This document shows positions 28,969-37,329 of a stretch of 64,000 nucleotides of DNA, piece by piece. Origin of the DNA: Actinomycetes bacterium. GTDB lineage: Bacteria > Bacillota > Sulfobacillia > Sulfobacillales > JAIMBI01. Below the pieces are notes generated by a model that was not told where the DNA came from, did not search any database, and saw nothing but the letters and a program-made list of their open reading frames with translations. Position 1 is the first letter of the stretch. Each line of letters starts with the position of its first letter. The DNA lies in the NCBI GenBank assembly GCA_023565505.1, contig JAIMBI010000004.1, positions 1-64,000 of the forward strand, given 5' to 3'. The position numbers and the translations under genes were made by a program.

Positions 28969-29771
28969 TGCTGCCCGTCGAGCAAGCCCGGCCGTATCAG
29001 GAGCAGCTGGGCTGTCCTCAAGCGGCTGCCGTCCTGGACAGCCCTCGGGAGACGGCGGCCCATCGCCAGCAGACCTATGCGGAGTTCTTGGCGGATCTCT
29101 TGGGGGTCGAGGTGGCGGCTCGGCGGGAGCGTTCCCGCCGCACGCGGACCCGGTTGGCCCCTCGCCCCTTCCTGCGGACGTTAGAGCAATTCGACTTCAG
29201 CTTCCAGCCTTCGATTGACGAGCGGCAAATCCGGGAGCTGGCCACCCTGACCTTTGTGGCGGAGGCGGCCCATGGCCTGTTCCTCGGCCCGCCGGGTGTG
29301 GGGAAAACCCACTTGGCGGTAGCCCTAGGCTTGCGGGCCATCGAGCACGGCTATGGCGTGTCCGTTGTCCGCGCGCAAGACCTCCTCGAGGACCTCCGGC
29401 GCGCCCAAGCCGAGCACCGCCTGGACCGCCGGCTCCGGATTTATCTGGCCCCAAAGCTGCTCATTATCGACGCGTGCGGGCTGTGGTCCTACGACCGAAC
29501 GGCGGCGACGGCCTTATTCGCCCTCATTGCGGCCCGCTACGAGCGGGGCCGCAGCATCCTGACCTCAAACAAAGGGTTTGCCGAGTGGGGGGAAGTGCTG
29601 GGCGACGCCGTGATCGCGACGGCGGTGCTGGACCGCCTGATCCACCCCAGCGATGTGGTCAACATCCGGGGCGAAAGCTATCGGCTACGGGAGAAGAAGC
29701 GGGCCGGCTGGGCACCGCCCCGCCCCATCCCCCCCGGCGGGGATGGGGCGGGGCCCTCCACTGCGGTCTAG
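28968..29771 (+). CDS. istB: IstB-like ATP-binding transposition protein
   Basis: A 267-residue AAA+ ATPase that regulates IstA and target choice in IS21 elements. N-terminal helical domain (RQQTYAEFLADLLGVEVAAR), Walker A FLGPPGVGKTHLAVALG, and the conserved ILTSNKGFAEWGEVLGDAVI and AVLDRLIHPSDVVNIRGESY. Length is normal. Its ATG overlaps the istA stop. One anomaly: the Walker B region reads LLIIDACGLWSY where IstB proteins have IDE followed by a hydrophobic residue and G, so the catalytic Glu is missing (Ala). With istA decayed as well, the protein may no longer hydrolyse ATP productively. Confidence 0.9.
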   Translation: MLPVEQARPYQEQLGCPQAAAVLDSPRETAAHRQQTYAEFLADLLGVEVAARRERSRRTRTRLAPRPFLRTLEQFDFSFQPSIDERQIRELATLTFVAEAAHGLFLGPPGVGKTHLAVALGLRAIEHGYGVSVVRAQDLLEDLRRAQAEHRLDRRLRIYLAPKLLIIDACGLWSYDRTAATALFALIAARYERGRSILTSNKGFAEWGEVLGDAVIATAVLDRLIHPSDVVNIRGESYRLREKKRAGWAPPRPIPPGGDGAGPSTAV

Positions 29772-30055
29772 TCGTGCCAGGGCGGGTCAAGTGGAAACTG
29801 GCACCACTGGGTCAAAACTAAGTTGGCATTGACACGCCCTGACTGAGCATTCCAGCCATCTGCGGAATGTGCATGCGCCTCAACGTGTCTGTCCCAAGTT
29901 CCGGCGTGCGTCGGATCTCAGCCCATGAGGCCAGATCCGACTGCAGCGCCAAGGCGTCCGGTCGCGGCCCAGGGCATCAAGGGCGGCTTCCCCCCGCCCG
30001 CCGCCGCCCGCCCCCGGCATTCGCCGGCCGTGGCGCCGGGATCGCGCGCCGGCGC

Positions 30056-30082
30056 TCGTGTGGATCGGCGTGTGGATCGGCG
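30056..30082. repeat. Short tandem repeat GTGTGGATCGGC
   Basis: GTGTGGATCGGCG occurs twice in tandem, about 13 bp apart, in the gap between the IS21 element and the tRNA gene. Function unknown; possibly left over from recombination. Confidence 0.45.
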
Positions 30083-30114
30083 GCGCGTGGCTGCCAGGTA
30101 TTCCCAACAAGCAA

Positions 30115-30135
30115 GCCCCGCACGCCTTGCGGGGC
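30115..30135 (-). terminator. Hairpin downstream of tRNA-Val
   Basis: A 7-bp perfect stem GCCCCGC (30115-30121 with 30129-30135). On the - strand it follows the tRNA 3' end by 12 bases and is followed by TTGCTTGTTGG, so it is a reasonable but T-poor terminator. Confidence 0.6.
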
Positions 30136-30147
30136 CTCAAATTTTGC

Positions 30148-30222
30148 TGGTGGGCGAACCAGGGCTCGAACCTGGGACCCCCTGCGTGTAAAGCAGGTGC
30201 TCTTCCGCTGAGCTATTCGCCC
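30148..30222 (-). tRNA. tRNA-Val (anticodon TAC)
   Basis: Read on the - strand: acceptor GGGCGAA pairs with TTCGCCC, D-arm with AGCTCAGC, anticodon stem CCTGC/GCAGG around the loop TTTACAC (anticodon TAC), T-arm CCAGGTTCGAGCCCTGG and an encoded CCA end. All arms fold without mismatch. The 3' end faces the accessory island, which fits use of this gene as an integration site by a tyrosine recombinase. Confidence 0.95.
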
Positions 30223-30237
30223 ACCTCGTCGCGGCCA

Positions 30238-31275
30238 TTATAACGACCCGACAGGGAGCGTGGCAACGCCGCCGCCTGCACCGTGCGTGGCCGTCCGCAT
30301 CCGGTACGTTCCTGCGTTCGGACCGTCCAGCACGGCCACGACCGGTGCGGACCCCACCCACCCCGCGACGACGGCGTCGGACCCGGGGCAGTCGACCGTG
30401 GCCGCGTGCGTCCCGTCGAGGACCACCAACACGCTCCGTCCGCCAGTCCGCGTCACGTAGGCGGCCCGTCCCGTTCCCGCCTCGAACCGGGGGGGTGCCG
30501 TCGGCAGGCCGGGCACCGGGATGGTCGCCCACCGCTCCCCCGTCCACCGGACCAGCTTACCGGACCGGACGCCCAGGACGGCTCCACCCGGTCCGACCCA
30601 TGCCGCATCCAGGCGGACCCCGTTCATGCCGGTTCCCGGCGCGAGAACCGTCCCATCGACCTGGACGGCGACCACCGACCCCGGTGTGCCCGTGTCGAGG
30701 CTGGCAACGGGCGCGGCGGCCGCTGGTCCCGTCCAGACCAGACCCGTGCCCGGCGCCCAGCGATAGACGCCGCGCCCCTCGGGACCCGTGGCCGCGACGA
30801 GCGCCTCCGTCCCCGTCGGGTTCCACCGCACCGTCTCGACCGCGACCACGGGTGTCACCCGCTGCAGGACCACGGTCCTCCCTTGGCTCACGTACAGGGC
30901 CCGCGTACCGCCGTCGACCCAAAGCACCCAGGAGCCGTGCGGAGCCGGAAACACGGGGGCACCGGCGGAAGCGAGGGGACGGCCGTCCGGGGTCTCGGCC
31001 ACCCGCCAGAATCCGGCGCCGGACGGCTCGGGCACGTCAATCCACGTCAAGGGGCGGGCCAGAGCCGTCCACTGCCCGTCGCTTCCCCGGCGAAGCTCCC
31101 ACAGGTCTTGGGCTCCGAGCAGGAACGGGTGCCCCTCCACGGTGACGACCACCGCCGGGCTCGCGACCAGCCGCTCCCAGGTTGACCCGGAGGCCGGGGT
31201 CGGCAGAACCCGGAGCCCGTAGAGCTCGGCTGCGACGAACAGCAGCAACAACAACAGCGTGACCGGCCGGCGCAT
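30238..31275 (-). CDS. Secreted or membrane-anchored beta-propeller-like protein
   Basis: A 345-residue protein with a clear N-terminal signal/anchor (MRRPVTLLLLLLFVAAELYG). The rest consists of repeating beta segments with short blades such as GVYRWAPGTGLVWTG, KLVRWTGERWATIPVPG and RSVLVVLDGTHAATVD, which suggests a beta-propeller of the WD40/TolB-like type outside the membrane. No enzymatic motif is seen. ATG 31275 has GGAGGGGACAAG upstream. It stands alone between tRNA-Val and etfA and marks the resumption of ordinary chromosome. Function unknown. Confidence 0.75.
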   Translation of the reverse strand: MRRPVTLLLLLLFVAAELYGLRVLPTPASGSTWERLVASPAVVVTVEGHPFLLGAQDLWELRRGSDGQWTALARPLTWIDVPEPSGAGFWRVAETPDGRPLASAGAPVFPAPHGSWVLWVDGGTRALYVSQGRTVVLQRVTPVVAVETVRWNPTGTEALVAATGPEGRGVYRWAPGTGLVWTGPAAAAPVASLDTGTPGSVVAVQVDGTVLAPGTGMNGVRLDAAWVGPGGAVLGVRSGKLVRWTGERWATIPVPGLPTAPPRFEAGTGRAAYVTRTGGRSVLVVLDGTHAATVDCPGSDAVVAGWVGSAPVVAVLDGPNAGTYRMRTATHGAGGGVATLPVGSL

Positions 31276-31351
31276 CTTGTCCCCTCCGCCTCATCCCTAT
31301 GAGGCGGGGGAGGGCGCCATGCCGGTCACCGCGACAAGCCTGTGGGCGCGT

Positions 31352-32323
31352 CTACTGTTGGGCCTTGTACTCACGCAGCGCCTGGGTCAGCGCCGGCACG
31401 ATCTGGAACAAATCCCCGACTAGCCCGTAGTTCGCCACTTTGAAGATGGGCGCGTCCGGGTCGTTGTTGATGGCCACGATGTACTTCGACCCCGAGATCC
31501 CCGCGATGTGCTGGATCGCGCCCGAGATCCCCACGGCGATGTACAGGTCCGGACTGACCACCTTGCCCGTCTGCCCCACGTGGTACGAGTGCGGCACCCA
31601 GCCTTCGTCCGCCACCGGGCGGGAGGACCCCACCGCTGCGCCCAGCACCTCGGCGAGCTCGTCCAGGAGCTTGAAGTTCTCCGGCGCCTTCATCCCGCGG
31701 CCGCCCGACACGATGATGGAGGCCTCGGTCAGCTCCACCTTGTCCGACCCGCGCTCCACCGCCGTCACCCGGGCCTTGGGCGCCGCGCCCGCCCCGCCGA
31801 GATCGAGCGGCGTCACCCGGGCCGCCAGACCGCCGGTTTCCTCCACCCGCTGCACATTCGGGCGGAGGCTGAAGAGTTTCGGCCGGCCCTCGACCCGCAC
31901 CGTCGCAAACGCCTTGCCGGCGTAGATCGGCCGCGTCGCGACCACGTCCCCGTCCCGGTTCGCCAGCGCCGTGCAGTCCGACACCAGCCCCGCGCCCAAG
32001 AGGCCGCTCACCCGCGGCGCCAGGTCCTTGCCCCACGAGGTGGCCGGAAAGATCACCACGTCCGGATCGAGGGCCCGGATCACCGCCACCAACGCCTCGG
32101 CGAACCCGTCGGAGCTGTAGGTCTCGAAGGTCGGCCCCATGACCGGCACGAGGGCCTCCACGCCGTGGCGGCCGAGCACCTCCGCGTGCGTGTCCGCCCC
32201 AGGCCCGAAGGCCACGGCCGTCACCGCCCCCATCCCCAGGGCCTTCGCCGCGCTGGCCGCCTCCAGGCTCACCCGGCGCAACTTGCCGTCGGTCTGCTCT
32301 GCGACGACGCAAATCCCCGCCAT
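31352..32323 (-). CDS. etfA: Electron transfer flavoprotein alpha subunit
   Basis: A 323-residue FAD-binding subunit of ETF, which collects electrons from acyl-CoA and other dehydrogenases. The C-terminal FAD signature is intact: [39 protein letters not shown] and [20 protein letters not shown] followed by [15 protein letters not shown]. The N-terminal Rossmann-like domain has [19 protein letters not shown]. Length is normal. It follows etfB by 10 bp with its own GGAGGCGGAAC ribosome site. The most probable partner for electron output is the membrane Fe-S oxidoreductase at 48666. Confidence 0.96.
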   Translation of the reverse strand: MAGICVVAEQTDGKLRRVSLEAASAAKALGMGAVTAVAFGPGADTHAEVLGRHGVEALVPVMGPTFETYSSDGFAEALVAVIRALDPDVVIFPATSWGKDLAPRVSGLLGAGLVSDCTALANRDGDVVATRPIYAGKAFATVRVEGRPKLFSLRPNVQRVEETGGLAARVTPLDLGGAGAAPKARVTAVERGSDKVELTEASIIVSGGRGMKAPENFKLLDELAEVLGAAVGSSRPVADEGWVPHSYHVGQTGKVVSPDLYIAVGISGAIQHIAGISGSKYIVAINNDPDAPIFKVANYGLVGDLFQIVPALTQALREYKAQQ

Positions 32324-32333
32324 GTTCCGCCTC

Positions 32334-33122
32334 CTATATCACCTTGGCTTCGTTGTGCAAGAGGTCGACCAGCTGCCGGGCCAACTCCACCGGATCGCCC
32401 TTCAGGATCTTCGGTTCCGGCCGCGGCGGCGGCATCGTCAGCCCCTCGACGACCACCCGGCGCGCCGCCTTGAGCGCCCCCACGTCGAGACCCAGGTCCG
32501 CCGGCGTCAGCGTCTTCACTTCCTTGCGCTTGGCCTTCATGATGTTCGGCAGCGTCGGATACCGCGGCGTGTTGAGCCCCCGCTGCGCCCCAATCACCGC
32601 CGGCATCGGCAGCTCCACCGTCTCGGTGGCGCCCTCCAGCTCCCGCTTGGCCACGATCCGCTTGGCCTCGGGGTCCACCTCCAGCGCCAGCGCCACCATC
32701 ACCTGGGGCCAGCCCAGCTCCACCGCCACCAACGGCCCGATCTGCGCCGCGTCGTCGTCCACCGCCTGCTTGCCGCAGAAGACGAGGTCCCACGATTCAC
32801 GCAGGAGGGCCGCCGCCAGCACCTTGCTCACCACCAGGTGGTCGGCGTCTTCGAGGCCCTTGTCCGGCAGGTACACCGCCCGGTCGGCCCCCATCGCCAG
32901 CCCCTGGCGGATGGTCTCCTCCACCCGCGCCGGCCCGAAGCAGAACAGGACCACTTCGCCGCCGAACCGCTCCTTCAGCCGGAGCGCCTCCTCCACGGCG
33001 AACTCGTCGTACGGGTTCATCACCCACTTGATGCCGTCGGTGACGATGTCGCGCCCGTCGTCGCGGACCCGAATCCGGGTGGCGGTGTCGGGCACTTGCT
33101 TGATGAGCACCGCAATCTGCAT
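32334..33122 (-). CDS. etfB: Electron transfer flavoprotein beta subunit
   Basis: A 262-residue adenine-nucleotide-binding subunit of ETF. Family signatures include VLIKQVPDTATRIRV, VMNPYDEFAVEEALRLKE and FCGKQAVDDDAAQIGPLVA, followed by VELPMPAVIGAQRGLNTPRY. No N-terminal ferredoxin extension is present, so this is not obviously a bifurcating FixAB-type pair. ATG 33122 follows AAGGAGGACGAGGC. It lies between selA (38 bp upstream) and etfA (10 bp downstream), probably one transcription unit. Confidence 0.95.
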   Translation of the reverse strand: MQIAVLIKQVPDTATRIRVRDDGRDIVTDGIKWVMNPYDEFAVEEALRLKERFGGEVVLFCFGPARVEETIRQGLAMGADRAVYLPDKGLEDADHLVVSKVLAAALLRESWDLVFCGKQAVDDDAAQIGPLVAVELGWPQVMVALALEVDPEAKRIVAKRELEGATETVELPMPAVIGAQRGLNTPRYPTLPNIMKAKRKEVKTLTPADLGLDVGALKAARRVVVEGLTMPPPRPEPKILKGDPVELARQLVDLLHNEAKVI

Positions 33123-33160
33123 GCCTCGTCCTCCTTAGCCGGGATGTCCCGGTCGTCAGC

Positions 33161-34549
33161 TCACTCCGGCCGAGCCGCCGCGAGCACCGCGGCCCCCAGG
33201 TCGCGTTCCTCGGCGGGGGCCACCGTCCGCAGGTCCAGCACCACCGCGTCCTCGCTCACGCGCCCCACGACCGGCGGCTCACCCTGCCTAAGCCGCTCCT
33301 CCAGTCGGGCCGCGGAATGGGCGCCGGCCCGGATCCGGACGACGGCCGTCGGCAACGTCACGCCCGGGAGAGACCCGCCGCCGACGACAGACGCCTCCCG
33401 CGCCGCGCGCACGGCCAGCGCCACGCCGGCCGCGGCGGCCGCCCTCAGCCAGGTCCGCTCCAGGCGCCGGGCGCGGCGCCACAACGTCTCGGGGGACTGG
33501 TTCAACATGTGCCACAGCGGGATGTCCTCCGTCCGCCCCTCCCGGTAGAGCCGCAGCGTCGTCTCCAGCCCGGCCAGGGTCAGCTTGTCCACCCGGAGCG
33601 CCCGGGCGAGCGGATGCCGCTTCATCCGCCGAATCAGCTCGGCCCGACCCACGATGAGGCCGGCCTGCGGTCCGCCGAGGAGTTTGTCGCCGGAGAACGT
33701 GACCACGTCCGCTCCGGCCTGGACCACCTCCGAGACCGACGGTTCGCGCCATCCCCCCACCGTGAGGGGAAACAGGACGCCCGAGCCCAGGTCCTCCATC
33801 ACCGGCAGGCCGCGCGCGTGGCCGAGCCGCACCAGGTCGGCGGTCTCGACCTGCTCCACGAACCCCTCGAGGCGGAAGTTGGAGGTGTGCACCTTGAGCA
33901 GGAGAGCCGTCGCGGGACCGATGGCCCGCTCGTAGTCGGACAGACGGGTCTTGTTGGTGGTTCCGACCTCGACCAGGCGCGCGCCGCTGGCCGCCATCAC
34001 GTCGGGAATGCGGAACGCCCCCCCGATCTCCACCAGCTGGCCCCGGGACACGACCACCTCCCGGTCGTGGGCCAGCTCCGCGAGCGCCAGGAACACGGCG
34101 GCCGCGTTGTTGTTCACGACCATGGCCGCCTCGGCGCCCGACAACGCCGTGAGGAGGTCCTCGACGTGGCTGTGGCGGGAACCGCGCTCCCCCCGCTCGA
34201 CGTCGAACTCGAGGGTGGAATAGCCGCGGGCGACGGCTGCGATGTGGTCCAGGGCCGCCTGGCCCAGGGGGGCCCGACCCAGGTTGGTGTGGAGGATGAC
34301 GCCGGTGGCGTTGATGACGGGGCGGAGGTGGGGGCGGGCCAATCGCACGGCCTCGAGGCGGGCCCTTTCCGGGACCCGGGCCAGCACGGCGTCGGCGTGT
34401 TCCGGGTGCTCCCGGAGGCTTTGCCGGGCGGCCTCGACGGCCCGGCGCGCCGCCTCGACGCGCCAGACGAGCGGGATGTCCGAAGGGAGCGAGGCGGCAA
34501 GCCGATGCACCTGCGGCAGGCGGCGGTAGGGCCCCGGCGAGCTGGCCAT
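33161..34549 (-). CDS. selA: L-seryl-tRNA(Sec) selenium transferase
   Basis: A 462-residue PLP enzyme that converts Ser-tRNA(Sec) to Sec-tRNA(Sec) with selenophosphate. The N-terminal SelA-specific domain (YRRLPQVHRLAASLPS) is present, followed by NATGVILHTNLGRAPLG, STLEFDVERGERGSRHSHVE and the PLP lysine in TFSGDKLLGGPQAG (about residue 286). The full-length N-domain argues against the shorter SelA-like ammonia-lyases. It implies a selenocysteine system, but selB, selD and selC are not in this window and I saw no gene here interrupted by an in-frame TGA with a selenoprotein motif. ATG 34549 follows GGAGGGAGAC; etfB follows 38 bp downstream. Confidence 0.93.
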   Translation of the reverse strand: MASSPGPYRRLPQVHRLAASLPSDIPLVWRVEAARRAVEAARQSLREHPEHADAVLARVPERARLEAVRLARPHLRPVINATGVILHTNLGRAPLGQAALDHIAAVARGYSTLEFDVERGERGSRHSHVEDLLTALSGAEAAMVVNNNAAAVFLALAELAHDREVVVSRGQLVEIGGAFRIPDVMAASGARLVEVGTTNKTRLSDYERAIGPATALLLKVHTSNFRLEGFVEQVETADLVRLGHARGLPVMEDLGSGVLFPLTVGGWREPSVSEVVQAGADVVTFSGDKLLGGPQAGLIVGRAELIRRMKRHPLARALRVDKLTLAGLETTLRLYREGRTEDIPLWHMLNQSPETLWRRARRLERTWLRAAAAAGVALAVRAAREASVVGGGSLPGVTLPTAVVRIRAGAHSAARLEERLRQGEPPVVGRVSEDAVVLDLRTVAPAEERDLGAAVLAAARPE

Positions 34550-34565
34550 GTCTCCCTCCGTTCAA

Positions 34566-34587
34566 ACGCCCGACCGTAGTCGGGCGT
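34566..34587 (-). terminator. Hairpin between small gene and selA
   Basis: A 9-bp stem ACGCCCGAC (34566-34574 with 34579-34587) with loop CGTA. On the - strand it is followed by TTTGAACGG and then the selA ribosome site. Likely a terminator or attenuator. Confidence 0.6.
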
Positions 34588-34605
34588 CCTCCGTTTCCGT
34601 GGGAC

Positions 34606-34791
34606 TCAGTGGGGCCGCTGGGGACGGCGGCGCCGGCGTTCGTCCCAGAGGACCAACCCGAGGCTCGAGTCCGTCACCACGCGCCCCGTCCGACGAAACG
34701 TCTCGTCGGCCTCCATCTCGTACAGCACCAAGGCCTCGTTCTCCGGATGGGCGCCGGCCCGGTGCCGTCCGACGGCGCTGTCGTTCCGCAT
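34606..34791 (-). CDS. Small unknown protein upstream of selA
   Basis: A 61-residue protein. ATG 34791 is preceded by GAGGAGGCGATCGG. The middle (NEALVLYEMEADETFRRTGR, then VVTDSSLGLVLWDE) reads as a compact alpha/beta fold, ending in an Arg-rich tail. No family is recognised. It is bounded by a hairpin before selA, so it appears to be its own short unit. Confidence 0.6.
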   Translation of the reverse strand: MRNDSAVGRHRAGAHPENEALVLYEMEADETFRRTGRVVTDSSLGLVLWDERRRRRPQRPH

Positions 34792-34940
34792 CCGATCGCC
34801 TCCTCGCCATGTCGCCAGATCCTGGGACATGTCCGCGGCCCGGGACGACGGTCCCGGGAAGATCGGCTGAGAACCTCTTATTATTTTAGCCCAACGCGGC
34901 CGGCACGGACGGCCGCCGCCCCCCTTTTCCGCCTGACGGA

Positions 34941-35918
34941 CTACGCTTGGTCGAGCCACGCGGCCGCGTCGACCGCGAAGTAGGTCAGGATGAGGTCGGC
35001 TCCCGCCCGGCGGATGGCGTACAGCGTCTCCAGCACGACCGCCGGCTCCGAGAGCCATCCCCGTTGGGCCGCCGCCTTGATCATGCTGTACTCCCCGCTC
35101 ACCTGGTAGGCGGCCACCGGCAGGTCGACGGCGTCCCGCACCCGGCGCAGGACGTCGAGATACGGCAGGGCCGGCTTGACCATGACGATGTCCGCGCCCT
35201 CCTCCACGTCCAGCCGGACTTCCCGGAGCGCCTCGCGCGCGTTGCCGGGATCCATCTGGTAGCTGCGCCGGTCGCCGAACGCCGGAGCGCTCTCGGCCGC
35301 CTCCCGGAAGGGCCCGTAGAACGAGGAGGCGTACTTCGCGGCGTAGGACATGACGAGCGTGCCCACGCGGCCGTTCTGGTCGAGCCGCCGCCGGATGGCC
35401 CCCACCCGGCCGTCCATCATGTCCGAGGGCGCGATGACGTCCGCTCCGGCCTCGGCGAACACCACCGCCGCCTGCGCCAACTGGTCGATGCTGGAGTCGT
35501 TGTCGATCTCCCCCGCCGGGGTGACCAGCCCGCAGTGGCCGTGGTCGGTGTAGTCGCACAGGCACAGGTCGCACATGACCACCAGTTCGGGGTGGCGATC
35601 CTTGATGCGCCGCACGGCGGCCGGCACGGGGCCTTCCGGATCGAGCGCGGCGCTGCCGCGGGCGTCCTTGTAGGCCGGGATCCCGAACAGCAGGACGCTC
35701 TTGATGCCCCGGGCGACGGCCCGGTCCACCTCCTCCAGCACCGTGTCGGGCGAGAACTGGAACACTCCCGGCATGCTGGCGACCGGCCGGCGCTCCCCGC
35801 GGCCGTCGCGGACGAACAAGGGATAGATGAAGTCCGAAGGCGCCAGGCTGGTCTCGCGCACCAGCTCGCGGATGGCCGGCGTGCGCCTAAGCCGCCGCGG
35901 CCGCTCAGTCGGAAACAT
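34941..35918 (-). CDS. hemB: Delta-aminolevulinic acid dehydratase (porphobilinogen synthase)
   Basis: A 325-residue enzyme condensing two 5-aminolevulinate molecules to porphobilinogen. The Schiff-base lysines are in VMSYAAKYASSFYGPF (about residue 190) and IVMVKPALPYLDVL (about 246), and the cysteine cluster MCDLCLCDYTDHGHCG indicates the zinc-dependent form. ATG 35918 follows GGAGGCGAGATC. It overlaps the 3' end of hemD by 14 bp and closes the operon hemA-hemX-hemC-hemD-hemB. Confidence 0.97.
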   Translation of the reverse strand: MFPTERPRRLRRTPAIRELVRETSLAPSDFIYPLFVRDGRGERRPVASMPGVFQFSPDTVLEEVDRAVARGIKSVLLFGIPAYKDARGSAALDPEGPVPAAVRRIKDRHPELVVMCDLCLCDYTDHGHCGLVTPAGEIDNDSSIDQLAQAAVVFAEAGADVIAPSDMMDGRVGAIRRRLDQNGRVGTLVMSYAAKYASSFYGPFREAAESAPAFGDRRSYQMDPGNAREALREVRLDVEEGADIVMVKPALPYLDVLRRVRDAVDLPVAAYQVSGEYSMIKAAAQRGWLSEPAVVLETLYAIRRAGADLILTYFAVDAAAWLDQA

Positions 35919-37329
35919 GATCTCGCCTCCTCTCCGTGGTGACCGGGGCGCCGTGCCCGGCCGCGGCGCGCCAGTGGTCCGCCAGCGCGTCCACCAACGC
36001 GTCGAGGTCGGGGACGGGACTCTCGAAGCACACCGGCAGGCCGAGCGCGCGGACCGCCGCCGTCGTCCGCGGCCCGATGCTGACCGTGCACAACGCCCCC
36101 ACCCGCTCCCGGGCGGCCGGCGACAGCTGCTCCAGGAGATATTCGGCCGTCGTGCCCGACGTGAACAACACCACGTCCACGGCTCCGTCCCGCAGCGCTT
36201 CGTCCACCCACGGCTCGAGCGGCGCCGGCACGGTGCGGTAGACGACCGCCTCCTGGACCACGGCGCCCAGTCGGCGCAGTCCTTCCGCCAGGTCCGGTCG
36301 GCGCCGGTCGCCGACGACGAGCAGAATGCTCGCCCCGCGCGGCCGGATGGCCTCGAACGCGGCCAGAAGCCCCTCCTGGTTTGCCTCCTCCTGCGGCACC
36401 AGGGCGGGGACGAGGCACAGGTCCCGGATGCGCTCGGCCGTCTTGGGGCCGACCGCCGCAATCTTGCCCCCCATCTGCCGGATGTCCAGGCCCAGGTAGC
36501 GCATCCGGTCGAAGAAGAAGGCCACGCCGTTGGCCGAGGTGAAGACCACCCACTGATAGCGGTGGACGTTCCGGAGTAGGGGATCCACCGCCGTCCAGTC
36601 CGCGGGGCGGACGGCGATGGACGGGGCCACCAGGGGCCACGCCCCCATGGCTTCCAGCCGTTCCGCCACCCCCTCGTGCTGGCCGGCGGCGCGGAGCACC
36701 AGGACGCGCCGCCCGAAGAGCCCCGCCGACCGCTCCCGCACCGCGTCGGACCCGACCAGCAGGATGGCCCGTCCGGTGTCCTGCGACCAGTCGAGGGTCC
36801 TCAGGGTTGCCGGCGGCTCCGGTCGGCCGTCGGGCAGCCGCATGAGCCGGGCCGGCTCGTCGGGATCGGCCCCCTCGTCCAGGAGCCGGCGCACCAGGTC
36901 GGGTCCGTCGGCGCGGTCCACCCGCCACGCCCGATGGCGCGGCGGCGGCGGCCACGCCGCCAGGGTGTCGGGGTTCTCTCCTTGCGCCCGCAGCACCTCG
37001 TCCTCCGGTCGGACCGAAGCCCGGTGGGCGACCGTCACGCCGGCCGCCCGGAGGGCCGCCAACTCTTCCCGCGCCGCGGCGTCGTGCGCCGGATCCACCA
37101 CCCGCACCACCGTCTGGCCGCTCTCCAGTTCCTCCAGGACGGCCCGGGCCGCCTCGGGGCCGGGATCCACCAGGATGCGCACCGCGCCGGGACAGTCGAC
37201 CGTGCCGAACCGTCCGACCGTACGGTCGACGACGAGCACGTCGGCGTCGCGCAAGGCGGCGAGCGCCGCCGCCGACAGGTACCGCTCCACCATGAGCGGC
37301 GCCCAGACGTAAAGCACCCGTCGACTCAT
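35905..37329 (-). CDS. hemD: Uroporphyrinogen-III synthase fused to a degenerate N-terminal methyltransferase-like domain
   Basis: A 474-residue protein. The C-terminal part (from about residue 205) is HemD: GRRVLVLRAAGQHEGVAERL, QWVVFTSANGVAFFFDRM, KIAAVGPKTAERIRDLCLVP, FTSGTTAEYLLEQLSPAARE and VSIGPRTTAAVRALGLPV. It closes hydroxymethylbilane to uroporphyrinogen III. The N-terminal 200 residues occupy the place of the CobA/SUMT methylase found in many Gram-positive CobA-HemD fusions (ALRDADVLVVDRTVGRF fits), but the diagnostic glycine-rich GAGPGD SAM loop is replaced by VLYVWAPLMV and the domain is shorter than usual, so it is probably inactive. It overlaps hemC by 4 bp and hemB by 14 bp. 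Confidence 0.9.
   Translation of the reverse strand: MSRRVLYVWAPLMVERYLSAAALAALRDADVLVVDRTVGRFGTVDCPGAVRILVDPGPEAARAVLEELESGQTVVRVVDPAHDAAAREELAALRAAGVTVAHRASVRPEDEVLRAQGENPDTLAAWPPPPRHRAWRVDRADGPDLVRRLLDEGADPDEPARLMRLPDGRPEPPATLRTLDWSQDTGRAILLVGSDAVRERSAGLFGRRVLVLRAAGQHEGVAERLEAMGAWPLVAPSIAVRPADWTAVDPLLRNVHRYQWVVFTSANGVAFFFDRMRYLGLDIRQMGGKIAAVGPKTAERIRDLCLVPALVPQEEANQEGLLAAFEAIRPRGASILLVVGDRRRPDLAEGLRRLGAVVQEAVVYRTVPAPLEPWVDEALRDGAVDVVLFTSGTTAEYLLEQLSPAARERVGALCTVSIGPRTTAAVRALGLPVCFESPVPDLDALVDALADHWRAAAGHGAPVTTERRRDHVSD

Larger units (their letters stand above)
27663..29838 (+). mobile_element. IS21-family insertion sequence (27667-29834) with 4-bp target duplication
   Basis: The left end begins TGTCAGCGCCAGTTTTAA and the right end, read on the - strand, begins TGTCAATGCCAACTTAGT. 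Over 54 bp the two ends align with repeated ACTGACCCAG/TTTGACCCAG and TTGACCCACC/TTGACCCGCC blocks, the multiple terminal repeats typical of IS21 elements. CGCC flanks both sides (27663-27666 and 29835-29838), a 4-bp duplication. The element is 2168 bp and carries istA (decayed) and istB on the + strand. With istA broken, it could move only with help from another copy. Confidence 0.9.
29839..30147. other. Gene-free stretch between IS21 and tRNA-Val
   Basis: About 310 bp with no credible gene on either strand. It contains the tRNA terminator (30115-30135) and, at 30056-30090, two near copies of GTGTGGATCGGCG. If the island integrated at the tRNA 3' end, the att core would lie at its right edge. 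Confidence 0.4.

Noticed and set aside
31352-33122. EtfAB as an electron-bifurcating FixAB-type pair
   Set aside because: No FixC/FixX or bcd gene is adjacent and no ferredoxin domain is fused; an ordinary ETF feeding an EtfD-like oxidoreductase is simpler.
34685-34704. Near-palindrome CCGACGAAACGTCTCGTCGG resembling the 16462 palindrome
   Set aside because: It lies inside a small coding gene, has mismatches and the similarity is limited to the central AAACGT; judged coincidental.
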